A DNA stretch of 5,985 nt from Verrucomicrobiota bacterium (GTDB lineage: Bacteria; Verrucomicrobiota; Verrucomicrobiia; Opitutales; Opitutaceae): NCBI GenBank assembly GCA_023447015.1, contig JAEXPG010000292.1, positions 1-5,985 on the forward strand, read 5' to 3'. Position numbers and translations under genes: made by a program. Under the pieces are notes generated by a model that saw only the letters and a list, made by a program, of their open reading frames with translations, searched no databases and had not been told where the DNA came from. Position 1 is the first letter of the stretch. Each line of letters begins with the position of its first letter. Shown in pieces: positions 1-5,936 of the stretch.

Positions 1-30
1 GTCGTCAACCAGCAGAATTGTCGTACCCAT
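1..30 (-). CDS. Response regulator (receiver domain), N-terminal fragment cut by window edge
   Basis: Ten codons read MGTTILLVDD before the window ends. This is the typical opening of a CheY-like receiver domain: a short hydrophobic first beta strand followed by two adjacent acidic residues (here D9 and D10), which in the family help bind Mg2+ beside the phosphorylated aspartate. The start is well supported by a Shine-Dalgarno sequence just upstream. Everything past residue 10, including the phosphoacceptor and any output domain, is outside the window, so it could be a stand-alone CheY-like protein, a DNA-binding regulator or a hybrid. It lies downstream of the 213..1088 membrane protein on the same strand after about 180 bases. 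The call rests on only ten residues. Confidence 0.6.
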   Translation of the reverse strand, partial: MGTTILLVDD

Positions 31-33
31 ACA

Positions 34-40
34 TCACCTC
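34..40 (-). promoter_or_regulatory. Strong ribosome binding site of the response regulator gene
   Basis: On the minus strand this reads GAGGTGA, with the GAGG core six bases before the ATG at 30. It is a near-complete anti-16S match and decides the start of the fragment at the left edge. dnaN and pssA in this window have no comparable site. Confidence 0.7.
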
Positions 41-212
41 AAGAGGCCGCATCTTCACCGGAACACCGCCTCTGGCAAGCGTCGTTATGCCCAAACCCGC
101 CAGCAAACACTCGGTCTACCAAAGGCCCTCACCCGCTGATCCGGCTTTCTCGTAGCCTCGGATGGGGGGCGGGGGCTGCACCCGGCCGGAGAACGCCATC
201 GCCGCTTCCGCA

Positions 213-1088
213 CTAGTACACAACTGCGATTCCGAGGTAGTTCAGCATCCAGATCTCCTTCCAGACGCGGAAACGTCCTTCCTTCGAGATCTTGCCGAAC
301 TCCTCGCGATCCTGATGGGCATGCAGGAAACCCAGCTCGGTGTTCACCTTCTCCAGCTGTCCCTGTTGGCGGTTCAAATCATCGAGCGGGTCCGTGGTCC
401 AGACCTCGGCTGGCGAACCGGCGTTTTCGAGCCGGCGGCGGTGACGGCTCACAAGCCGAGCGAGACTGCGCGTCCATGGACGCCGCTCCACCATCCAGTT
501 CTCGGGATAGAAACCTCCGAAGGGAAGATGGAGATTGTCGGTCACGTACCGCACATCGTCCTGCGTGCGCGACGCGAGGGAATAGCAGAGCGCGATCGCG
601 CCGCTGGGCTGCGGGATGAAGGCCACCTGCAGGCGGATCTGGTTGCCCACGTCCTGATAGACGGAGAGCCGCAGAAAGACACCGGGGGCAATCTCGGCTT
701 TCAGCGACTGGACCAGGTGGAATTTCTCGCGTCGCAGCCAATTGCGGATCGCGAAAAGCCGGCGCTGCGTCGGCCACTCCTCGCCGCTGGTGTTCACGAC
801 GAACCGGGGGAACAACGGCAACGGACTCAGGCTGAGCGCGCGGATCGCCAGCCAGTGGTACATCGACTCGACCACGAACCACCCGAGAAAGGCCACCAAC
901 GCCACCGACCAGAACGGCCGGTCGTTCCACTTGGTCTCCTGCACGAGATACGCAACCCCGAGGGAGAACAGCACCCAGCGGACCCAGCGATTGGCGATGG
1001 TCACGACCGGAAGCAGCACCCGCGAGTTGAGCAGGTGCAACAAAAGGGAAATCACGGAGAACCCGACGATGACCTGGCCGATATCCAT
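213..1088 (-). CDS. Unrecognised inner-membrane protein, three N-terminal helices plus soluble C-terminal domain
   Basis: I do not recognise this 291-residue protein. Residues 1-85 are strongly hydrophobic with three likely membrane segments (about 4-29, 36-50 and 59-80), rich in Trp and Phe. Residues 90-291 look soluble and mixed in charge, with a basic patch near 203-220 (RSLARLVSRHRRRLE) and a charged, probably helical segment at 235-270. No catalytic motif stands out. I chose the ATG at 1088 (MDIGQVIVGF); the frame stays open to a TTG at 1106, which would add six residues, but neither start has a convincing ribosome binding site. The gene begins just beyond the dnaN terminator, so it probably has its own promoter, although I could not pick one out in the short gap. 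It is convincing as a gene because the protein has coherent membrane segments, unlike the arginine-rich or low-complexity overlapping frames. Confidence 0.8.
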   Translation of the reverse strand: MDIGQVIVGFSVISLLLHLLNSRVLLPVVTIANRWVRWVLFSLGVAYLVQETKWNDRPFWSVALVAFLGWFVVESMYHWLAIRALSLSPLPLFPRFVVNTSGEEWPTQRRLFAIRNWLRREKFHLVQSLKAEIAPGVFLRLSVYQDVGNQIRLQVAFIPQPSGAIALCYSLASRTQDDVRYVTDNLHLPFGGFYPENWMVERRPWTRSLARLVSRHRRRLENAGSPAEVWTTDPLDDLNRQQGQLEKVNTELGFLHAHQDREEFGKISKEGRFRVWKEIWMLNYLGIAVVY

Positions 1089-1140
1089 CAGGAGCGAGCC
1101 GAACAAACGTTGCTGGAAAGCGAAAGCGGGAAAACGCCCG

Positions 1141-1175
1141 GAAACAAAAACACCGCCGGCGGTTGGCCGGCGGTG
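1141..1175 (-). terminator. Rho-independent terminator of dnaN
   Basis: A perfect ten-base inverted repeat (arms CACCGCCGGC at 1151-1160 and GCCGGCGGTG at 1166-1175) encloses a five-base loop. On the minus strand it is followed at once by TTTTTGTTTC (1150 to 1141). The stem starts about 20 bases after the dnaN stop codon. The T-run is on the minus-strand side only; the plus-strand side reads GTGGAAAC, so it works in the dnaN direction and should insulate the membrane-protein gene downstream. Confidence 0.92.
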
Positions 1176-1194
1176 GTGGAAACATCGCTGCCGA

Positions 1195-2319
1195 TCAGCT
1201 CAGCCGCACCGGCATGATCACGCAAAGGAAGCTCTCCAGCGTCTTGAAGACGCCGGGGCTGACCTCGTCCTTCAGCTCGAAGAACACCTGGTCCTTGTTC
1301 AAGGCCCGCAGCGGATCCATCACGAACTGCGGATTGAACGCAACCTGCAGCTCGGGGCCGCTGTACTCGATCGCCATCGATTCGTGCGCATCACCGAAAT
1401 CCGGGCTGGAAGCGGTGATCTCGAGCAGGTTGTTGCTGAGCTTCAGCTTCACCGAATTCGACTTCTCGCTGGTGACGAGCGCGGCGCGGTGCACGCACTG
1501 GAGGAAGAGCTCGCGCTCCAGCTTGATGCGCTGGTGCGTCTCCTTCGGCACAACCTGGTTGTAGTTCGGGTAGTTGCCGTCGACGACCTTCGAGAAGAGG
1601 TAGATGTTGTCGATCAGCCCGTTGTCCCCGACCTTGTCGGTGCCGATCTGGAAGGCGGAACGCTTCTCCGAGACGGCGAGACGGACCTTCGTGCCCTTGT
1701 CGAGCATGCGGACAAGTTCGCTGACGGTCTTGGCGGGAAGGATGATGCTCCCGGCGGCTTCCGGCGCGGTGAGATCCTTGCTGGTGAGCGCGAGGCGGCG
1801 GCCATCCGTCGCCACGAGTGTGAGCTTGTCGTCCTTGAAGCTGAAATAGACGCCGTTGAGGATGTAGCGGGTCTCGTCGGAGGATTGGGCGTAGGAGACG
1901 CTCTTGAGCATCGTGGCGAGCTCCTCCTGCTCCAGCGCAACCGACTTCTCGTCGGCGAACTCCGGCATCGGGGGGAACTCCTCCTTGCCCATGCCCATGA
2001 TCTTGAAGACCGAGCCGCCGGAGGTGATCTTGGCCTGGTGGTTCGGCGTGGTCTCGATCGAGACGTCGATGTTCGGCAGCTCCCGCACGATGGTCGCGAG
2101 GCGCTTGACGGGCAAAGTGATCGCACCGGCCTCCTTCACCTCGGCCTTGATCTTGCAGCGGATGCCGAGGTCGAGATTCGTCGTGGCAAGGGAGATGTGG
2201 TCCTTGTCCGCCTCGATCAGCACGTTGCTGAGGATCGGCATCGTGGCTTTCGAGCCGACGACATTGAGCACCTGGGCGAGGCCGTTGCTGAAGTGGTCGC
2301 GGTTGATTTTGAATTTCAT
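1195..2319 (-). CDS. dnaN: DNA polymerase III subunit beta (sliding clamp)
   Basis: DnaN forms a ring-shaped homodimer around DNA that tethers the replicative polymerase and recruits repair and replication factors through a hydrophobic pocket. The 374-residue length is normal for the family, covering three clamp domains of roughly 120 residues each (about 1-120, 121-250 and 251-374). Recognisable family stretches are SSDETRYILNGVYF (146-159), LTLVATDGRRLAL (166-178), VDGNYPNYNQVVP (246-258) and the C-terminal VIMPVRL (367-373), the last being part of the clamp-binding pocket. The ATG start gives the standard MKFKINRDHF opening. There is no Shine-Dalgarno sequence in front of it (bases before the ATG read CTGCCGCGC). 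It is probably transcribed alone, with a 212-base upstream gap and a strong terminator after the stop. dnaA and recF are not its immediate neighbours here. Confidence 0.98.
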   Translation of the reverse strand: MKFKINRDHFSNGLAQVLNVVGSKATMPILSNVLIEADKDHISLATTNLDLGIRCKIKAEVKEAGAITLPVKRLATIVRELPNIDVSIETTPNHQAKITSGGSVFKIMGMGKEEFPPMPEFADEKSVALEQEELATMLKSVSYAQSSDETRYILNGVYFSFKDDKLTLVATDGRRLALTSKDLTAPEAAGSIILPAKTVSELVRMLDKGTKVRLAVSEKRSAFQIGTDKVGDNGLIDNIYLFSKVVDGNYPNYNQVVPKETHQRIKLERELFLQCVHRAALVTSEKSNSVKLKLSNNLLEITASSPDFGDAHESMAIEYSGPELQVAFNPQFVMDPLRALNKDQVFFELKDEVSPGVFKTLESFLCVIMPVRLS

Positions 2320-2388
2320 GCGCGGCAGGGCGGGTGTTTGGGGGTGTTTACTGACACGAGAGTGGATTGGGAGAAGAAGGAACTACAG

Positions 2389-2418
2389 ATTATTCTTCTT
2401 ATTATGGGCTGTGAACAA
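2389..2418 (-). promoter_or_regulatory. dnaN: Tentative promoter for dnaN
   Basis: In the only clearly AT-rich patch of the 212-base gap between pssA and dnaN, the minus strand reads TTGTTC (2418-2413), then 18 bases, then AATAAT (2394-2389). This matches three of six bases of a sigma-70 -35 box and five of six of a -10 box. It would leave a leader of about 60 bases before the ATG at 2319. The AT-rich patch in an otherwise GC-rich region is the main support; the exact boxes are uncertain, and CATAAT nearby is another possible -10. Confidence 0.3.
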
Positions 2419-2531
2419 CGCGGATTGGGCGGCGGCAAGGGCGTTTTTCAGAGGAGAGTTCCAGGAACGGAATGGTGTGAGCAACTTCGCCGGCATTGTC
2501 GGCAAACCAGGGGTTCGGCACGACGGGCGGG

Positions 2532-3440
2532 TTATCGGGATTTTGTTGGTGGGTTGCTCACATCGTGTTTGCGAGGAACTCCGGGATGTTTTCCGAGCAG
2601 ATGCCGGCGGACGTGGCGGGCGATCCCGAAGCCGATGTAGCCGAGGAAAATCACGAGGAACGAGATCTCCTGGAGCTTCCACAGCAGGGCGCCGACGATC
2701 AGCAGCAGGATGAAGGTCCAGAGGCGTGTCTTGGTCTGCCAATCGATCTTCTTGAAGCTCGGGTACCGGATTGTGCTCACCATCAGGAACGAGATCAGGA
2801 GCAGGAGGATCGGGAGCGCGAGTGTGGTTCGTTGCAGATCGCGGTCGTTCTCCGAGAGGTGGAGGAGAAACAGCACGAGCGATGCGACCGCACCGGCCGC
2901 CGCGGGCACCGGCAGGCCGAGGAAGTCCTTGTTCGATTCATGCTCGGCACGCTGGAGCAGGGGATTGGTGATGACGTTGAATCGGGCTAGCCGCACTGCT
3001 GCGCACAACAGATAGATGAACGCGACAAACCAGCCGAACTCGCGGAACCATTGGAATCCTTCCTTTGGCGCGAGAATCAGGAAGAACACCATGAGCGCGG
3101 GCGCGATGCCGAAGGAGACGACGTCGGCCAGCGAGTCGAACTCCGCGCCAAAAAGCGAGGTGCGCCCGCCCATCCGGGCCAGCCGCCCGTCGAGCGAGTC
3201 GAAGAGGACCGCCACGAGAATCAGCCAGACCGCCTGGATGTAGTACTCCCGCGGAAGATGACCGGTGTGGACCAGCGCAAACTGGCCGCCATCCGCGATC
3301 AACCGCGCCTGGATGCATTTGATGACCGCGCCGAAGCCACAGAACAGATTTCCCGCCGTCATCAGGTTTGGCAGGAAATAGATCCGGCTGGCCTGGGTGA
3401 CGTTGTAGGGATTCTCGCGCGAATGGAGATCCGACGGCAT
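2532..3440 (-). CDS. pssA: CDP-diacylglycerol--serine O-phosphatidyltransferase (phosphatidylserine synthase)
   Basis: This membrane enzyme transfers the phosphatidyl group of CDP-diacylglycerol to L-serine, giving phosphatidylserine (the precursor of phosphatidylethanolamine) and CMP. The 302-residue protein carries the full CDP-alcohol phosphatidyltransferase signature at 81-106: D81, D84-G85, A88-R89, G98, D102 and D106, with family spacing; the aspartates bind the metal ions. The segment MVSTIRYPSFKK (220-231) is typical of the integral-membrane class of PssA, not the unrelated soluble E. coli type. About eight hydrophobic segments span 23-276. I start at the ATG at 3440 (MPSDLHSREN); the frame stays open upstream to about 3863, but that part is arginine- and proline-rich and is the overlap with the RelE-like gene read in another frame. 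No clear ribosome binding site is present. It follows the RelE-like gene by 32 bases, so cotranscription is likely. Confidence 0.95.
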   Translation of the reverse strand: MPSDLHSRENPYNVTQASRIYFLPNLMTAGNLFCGFGAVIKCIQARLIADGGQFALVHTGHLPREYYIQAVWLILVAVLFDSLDGRLARMGGRTSLFGAEFDSLADVVSFGIAPALMVFFLILAPKEGFQWFREFGWFVAFIYLLCAAVRLARFNVITNPLLQRAEHESNKDFLGLPVPAAAGAVASLVLFLLHLSENDRDLQRTTLALPILLLLISFLMVSTIRYPSFKKIDWQTKTRLWTFILLLIVGALLWKLQEISFLVIFLGYIGFGIARHVRRHLLGKHPGVPRKHDVSNPPTKSR

Positions 3441-3472
3441 GGCGACAGGGTGGAAGGGCTCGGCGGCGGCGC

Positions 3473-3823
3473 CTATTTGGTCAGGCTCTCGAGGTACTTC
3501 CAGAACTTCGAGTGCTGTTCGACGAGCTGTTGGTCGCTCACCGGCAGTTTGGTGCGGAAGAGGAAATCCTCGAGGGAGTTGCGGTGCAGGATCCACTGCA
3601 CGTGCAGAGTGTCGCCGTTGCGCTCGAAATAGAAACGGAAGTCGCCCGAGCGCAGCCGGTAGAAGGTGTGGCCTTCGCGCGAGAACTGCCCGAGCGGTTC
3701 GCGCGGGTGCGCCAGCTGGGCGGCGGTCAGGCTGCCCAGCGGCTCGATGACCTCGAGCTGGGCCAGCTTGTCGAGCTTGTTGAGCTCCTTGACGCTCTGA
3801 TCGGAAAACGTGACCTGGAACAT
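3473..3823 (-). CDS. RelE/ParE-fold protein, orphan toxin-like
   Basis: This 116-residue protein looks like a member of the RelE/ParE superfamily, whose toxins cut mRNA on the ribosome or inhibit gyrase. It has an N-terminal strand and helix (MFQVTFSDQSVKELNKLDK), a linker with HPREPLGQFSREG, then the core FYRLRSGDFRFYFE (54-67) and VQWILHRNSLEDFLFR (75-90), with R56, R58, R63, H80 and R81 as candidate active or RNA-contact residues. The C-terminal tail (91-116) is longer than in minimal RelE proteins and ends WKYLESLTK. The start at 3823 is chosen because the protein pattern begins there and a GGAG lies nine bases upstream. No antitoxin gene is seen on either side: pssA is 32 bases downstream and a divergent gene lies upstream. 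Whether it is an active toxin, a solitary regulator or a domesticated RNA-binding protein cannot be told from sequence; the fold assignment is more certain than the activity. Confidence 0.8.
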   Translation of the reverse strand: MFQVTFSDQSVKELNKLDKLAQLEVIEPLGSLTAAQLAHPREPLGQFSREGHTFYRLRSGDFRFYFERNGDTLHVQWILHRNSLEDFLFRTKLPVSDQQLVEQHSKFWKYLESLTK

Positions 3824-3986
3824 GAGAAAGCGCTCCGGCGGCGATGCACGGGTTTGCGGGCACGGAATGTCAGCACGCGTTTTCTGCCGGGCAATCCCAA
3901 ATCGGCCGCCGTGCGGATCCGGCACGCGGCGTTCGCGGCCGGCTTCTCCTCGTCTTGTCCGCTCATCTGCGCTACACCGCGCAGCC
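3824..3986. other. Divergent intergenic region between the RelE-like and MreB-like genes
   Basis: These 163 bases must hold the promoters of both the minus-strand RelE-like/pssA unit and the plus-strand MreB-like gene. I found no convincing -35/-10 pair in either direction. Open frames cross the region on both strands, but they are arginine-rich and overlap the flanking genes, and none resembles an antitoxin. Short GC-rich repeats such as GGCCGCC and GCGGCCGGC are present and look like composition, not operator sites. Confidence 0.5.
3833..3836 (-). promoter_or_regulatory. Likely ribosome binding site of the RelE-like gene
   Basis: On the minus strand GGAG precedes the ATG at 3823 by nine bases. 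It is short but correctly placed and supports the 116-residue start over longer in-frame alternatives. Confidence 0.5.
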
Positions 3987-5012
3987 ATGGACTGGTTTGG
4001 ACCCCTGCGCAGGCTGCTGGTGGCCGAGGATCTCGCCTTCTCGATCGGGGCGGAGCACATCGGCTTCGTGGCGGACCGCCGCCGCGACGGCAAGTTGGTG
4101 CCCGCCTATGTGGCCGTCGATGCGGCGAGCCGTCGGCTTCTGGCGATCGGCGATGCTGCCGTCAGCCTGTGCCGGGGCAAATCCGGCACCCCGCAACTGC
4201 TCCGTGTGACTCAGCGGGGTGGTCTTGGGGATCCCGATGTTGCGGAGGCGTTCTTTCGGCAGCTCCTGCGTACGGCGACAAAGGTGAATCGCAGGGCAGT
4301 GCCTCCCCGCATGATCGCGGCCTGTGCTCCGCGTGTGAACCACGGCTCCGTGAAGGACGCGCTCATCCGTGCAGGGGCGCGTGAGGTGTTGATCCTCGAG
4401 GCGGCGATGGCGGCGGCGCTTGGTGCCGGCCTGGAGGTAGAGAATCCGGAGTTTCAGGCGGTGATGGTTCTCGAGCGCGACTGGTCCCAGTTTGCCGTGA
4501 TCAGCCGGGCGCAGACCGTTGTTTCCTTCTGCGTGCCTTGGGGCATCGACAGCCTGCTCGAGGAGACCGCTGTCCATGCGCTGGCGACCACGGGCGTGGT
4601 ACTTGATCCCGAGGTGCAGCATACCCGGTTTCTGGACCGGGGACTGACAGGCCTCCAAGCGGCGGAATCGGAGGTTCGACCGGGTTCGTCCGAAACCACG
4701 CGGGTTCCAGCCGTGGCTTCCGCCGAACACGGTCTCGCTTCCATCGGACGGCCGTTCCGCTTCCGCTTGGACTGGCACCATCGCCGCGCGCTGGCCTCGA
4801 TCGACAAGATGAGGGAACACGACTGTCTGGCCGCCCCGGTCCACCTCTGCGGCCCGTATGCCACGCTTCCCGGCGTAGCGGATCTGGTCGGCGAGGCGCT
4901 CCACCGGACCGTGATCGTGCCCCGGGCTCCCGAGTTGGCCACCTTGCGCGGCGCGCAGGCGGTTCTTTCGATGAAACTGGGGCGGATGCAGCCGACCGGC
5001 CGCATCGAGTGA
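3987..5012 (+). CDS. Degenerate MreB-like actin (pseudo-actin, nucleotide motifs lost)
   Basis: This 341-residue protein matches MreB in length and order of segments. The N-terminus MDWFGPLRRLLVAED could be the amphipathic membrane-binding helix seen in MreB. YVAVDAASRRLLAIGDAA (41-58) follows the strand before MreB's AVG motif. RAGAREVLILEAAMAAALGAGL (128-149) parallels the AGAREV...EEPMAAAIGAGL block almost exactly. VIVPRAPELATLRGAQAVL (309-327) matches the C-terminal VARG region. The nucleotide pocket is not preserved: phosphate-1 DLGTAN is SIGAEH (19-24), phosphate-2 DIGGGTTE is VLERDWSQ (161-168), and the adenosine motif TGGGA is CGPYA (288-292). Canonical MreB polymerises under the membrane to guide cell-wall synthesis; this copy probably cannot bind or hydrolyse ATP normally, so a scaffold or regulatory role is my inference. 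The ATG at 3987 is chosen because MreB similarity starts there; there is no ribosome binding site. PilM/FtsA-type relatives are a less likely alternative. Confidence 0.78.
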   Translation: MDWFGPLRRLLVAEDLAFSIGAEHIGFVADRRRDGKLVPAYVAVDAASRRLLAIGDAAVSLCRGKSGTPQLLRVTQRGGLGDPDVAEAFFRQLLRTATKVNRRAVPPRMIAACAPRVNHGSVKDALIRAGAREVLILEAAMAAALGAGLEVENPEFQAVMVLERDWSQFAVISRAQTVVSFCVPWGIDSLLEETAVHALATTGVVLDPEVQHTRFLDRGLTGLQAAESEVRPGSSETTRVPAVASAEHGLASIGRPFRFRLDWHHRRALASIDKMREHDCLAAPVHLCGPYATLPGVADLVGEALHRTVIVPRAPELATLRGAQAVLSMKLGRMQPTGRIE

Positions 5013-5094
5013 CGTCGAAGCTGTGACGGCGCGGGTGTTCCGGCCCGATTTCCTGGCTGGCCGAACCGGCCGATCGGCGGAACGCTCGGCGCCG

Positions 5095-5877
5095 ATGAGC
5101 AAGCCATCGCAGGAGCCGGCCTCCGCGCGAACCCTGCGCGAGACCGATCTCTACGCCCCGGTGCGCGATTTCCTCGCCGCGCAGGGCTTCACCGTGCGCG
5201 CCGAGGTGCGCGGTTGCGATGTGACCGCGCAGAAGGGCGACCATGTGCTCGTCGTGGAGTTGAAGCTTGGATTCACGCTCGACCTCCTGCTCCAGGCGAT
5301 CCGCCGCCAGCGGGTGGCCGATCTGGTCTACGTCGCCGTGCCGCGGCCGGCGACCGCGGCGCACGAGGCGCGCCTGCGGGAGAATCTCCCGCTGCTGCGC
5401 CGCCTCGAGCTCGGGCTACTCGTGGTCGATCTTCGCGCCGCCTCGCCGGTCCTCACGGTCGCCCTGCAGCCCGTGCCGTTCGAGCGGCGACGCGATGCCA
5501 AGGGCCGCCGCGCCCTCCTGCGCGAGCTGGCCCTGCGCTCCGGCGACGACAATTCGGGCGGCAGCACCCGCCGTCCGCTCGTCACGGCCTACCGCGAGAA
5601 CGCCCTGCTCGTGGCCGCCGCGCTCGCGCGATCCGGCCCGCTGGCGCCGCGGGAGCTGCGAGCCATGGGCACCGGGGCGAAGACGCTGCCCATCCTGCGC
5701 AACAACGTCTACGGCTGGTTCGAGCGCGTCGACCGTGCGCTCTACCGGCTGCAGCCGGCGGGGGAGACGGCGTTGCAGACCTACGCCGACGTCGTCGCAC
5801 GCGTTTCCGCTGCGCTTCTGAAACCGGGCGAAACAGCGCCCAAGGCGCGTCCGGCTCCCGGCGCAGGAAACGGGTAA
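5095..5877 (+). CDS. DUF2161-type protein with PD-(D/E)xK nuclease-like core
   Basis: This 260-residue protein resembles the DUF2161 family, predicted phosphodiesterases of the PD-(D/E)xK superfamily with no firmly established role that I know of. ETDLYAPVRDFLAAQGF (16-32) forms the first helix with E16. GCDVTAQKGDHVLVVELKLG (40-59) holds D42, E55 and K57 in the D-x(n)-E-x-K arrangement of the metal-dependent active site. Helix LLLQAIRRQRVADLVYVAVP (64-83) follows, with Q67 possibly the extra conserved polar residue of such folds. Residues 166-222 (RENALLVAAAL ... NNVYGWFERVDRALYRLQPAG) look like a winged-helix unit. The last 20 residues are Pro/Ala/Gly-rich and probably disordered. The ATG at 5095 is preferred because conserved sequence begins soon after; a GTG at 5023 would add 24 residues of arginine-rich sequence. 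It lies 82 bases after the MreB-like gene on the same strand, so cotranscription is possible. Confidence 0.83.
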   Translation: MSKPSQEPASARTLRETDLYAPVRDFLAAQGFTVRAEVRGCDVTAQKGDHVLVVELKLGFTLDLLLQAIRRQRVADLVYVAVPRPATAAHEARLRENLPLLRRLELGLLVVDLRAASPVLTVALQPVPFERRRDAKGRRALLRELALRSGDDNSGGSTRRPLVTAYRENALLVAAALARSGPLAPRELRAMGTGAKTLPILRNNVYGWFERVDRALYRLQPAGETALQTYADVVARVSAALLKPGETAPKARPAPGAGNG

Positions 5878-5924
5878 ACAGGATTGTAATACCCGCGGGG
5901 TCCGGTATCTGCGATGATGTTTCC

Positions 5925-5930
5925 GGAGGA
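5925..5930 (+). promoter_or_regulatory. Strong ribosome binding site of the right-edge gene
   Basis: GGAGGA stands six bases before the ATG at 5937. This is the best Shine-Dalgarno match on the plus strand of the window and is the main reason to believe the short fragment that follows is a real gene start. Confidence 0.75.
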
Positions 5931-5936
5931 ACCCCC

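Noticed and set aside
153..167. Small inverted repeat GGCT...AGCC as a terminator for the membrane-protein gene
   Set aside because: Only four base pairs with a seven-base loop and no T-run on the minus strand.
2500..2520. Hairpin-like GCCGGC/GTCGGC as a pssA terminator
   Set aside because: The stem is short, has a mismatch on the transcribed strand and is not followed by a T-run.
742..2640. Long open frame on the plus strand (632 codons) across dnaN
   Set aside because: It runs antisense to dnaN, whose protein is unmistakable. The translation is a biased mix rich in Arg, Leu, Glu and Asp with no family pattern, as expected opposite a GC-rich gene.
3441..3863. N-terminal extension of pssA by up to 141 residues
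   Set aside because: The extension is Arg/Pro/Ala-rich and overlaps the RelE-like gene in another frame. PssA similarity begins at the ATG at 3440.
3727..3966. Possible small antitoxin gene on the minus strand upstream of the RelE-like gene (79 codons)
   Set aside because: It overlaps the start of the RelE-like gene in another frame, turns into Ser/Arg low-complexity sequence, and has no recognisable antitoxin DNA-binding motif.
3810..3986. Upstream extension of the MreB-like frame by 59 residues
   Set aside because: The sequence is arginine-rich and unlike MreB, crosses the divergent promoter region and overlaps the start of the RelE-like gene.
4501..5364. Long arginine-rich open frame on the minus strand opposite the MreB-like and DUF2161-type genes
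   Set aside because: It is low-complexity, crosses two well-supported plus-strand genes and has no family resemblance.
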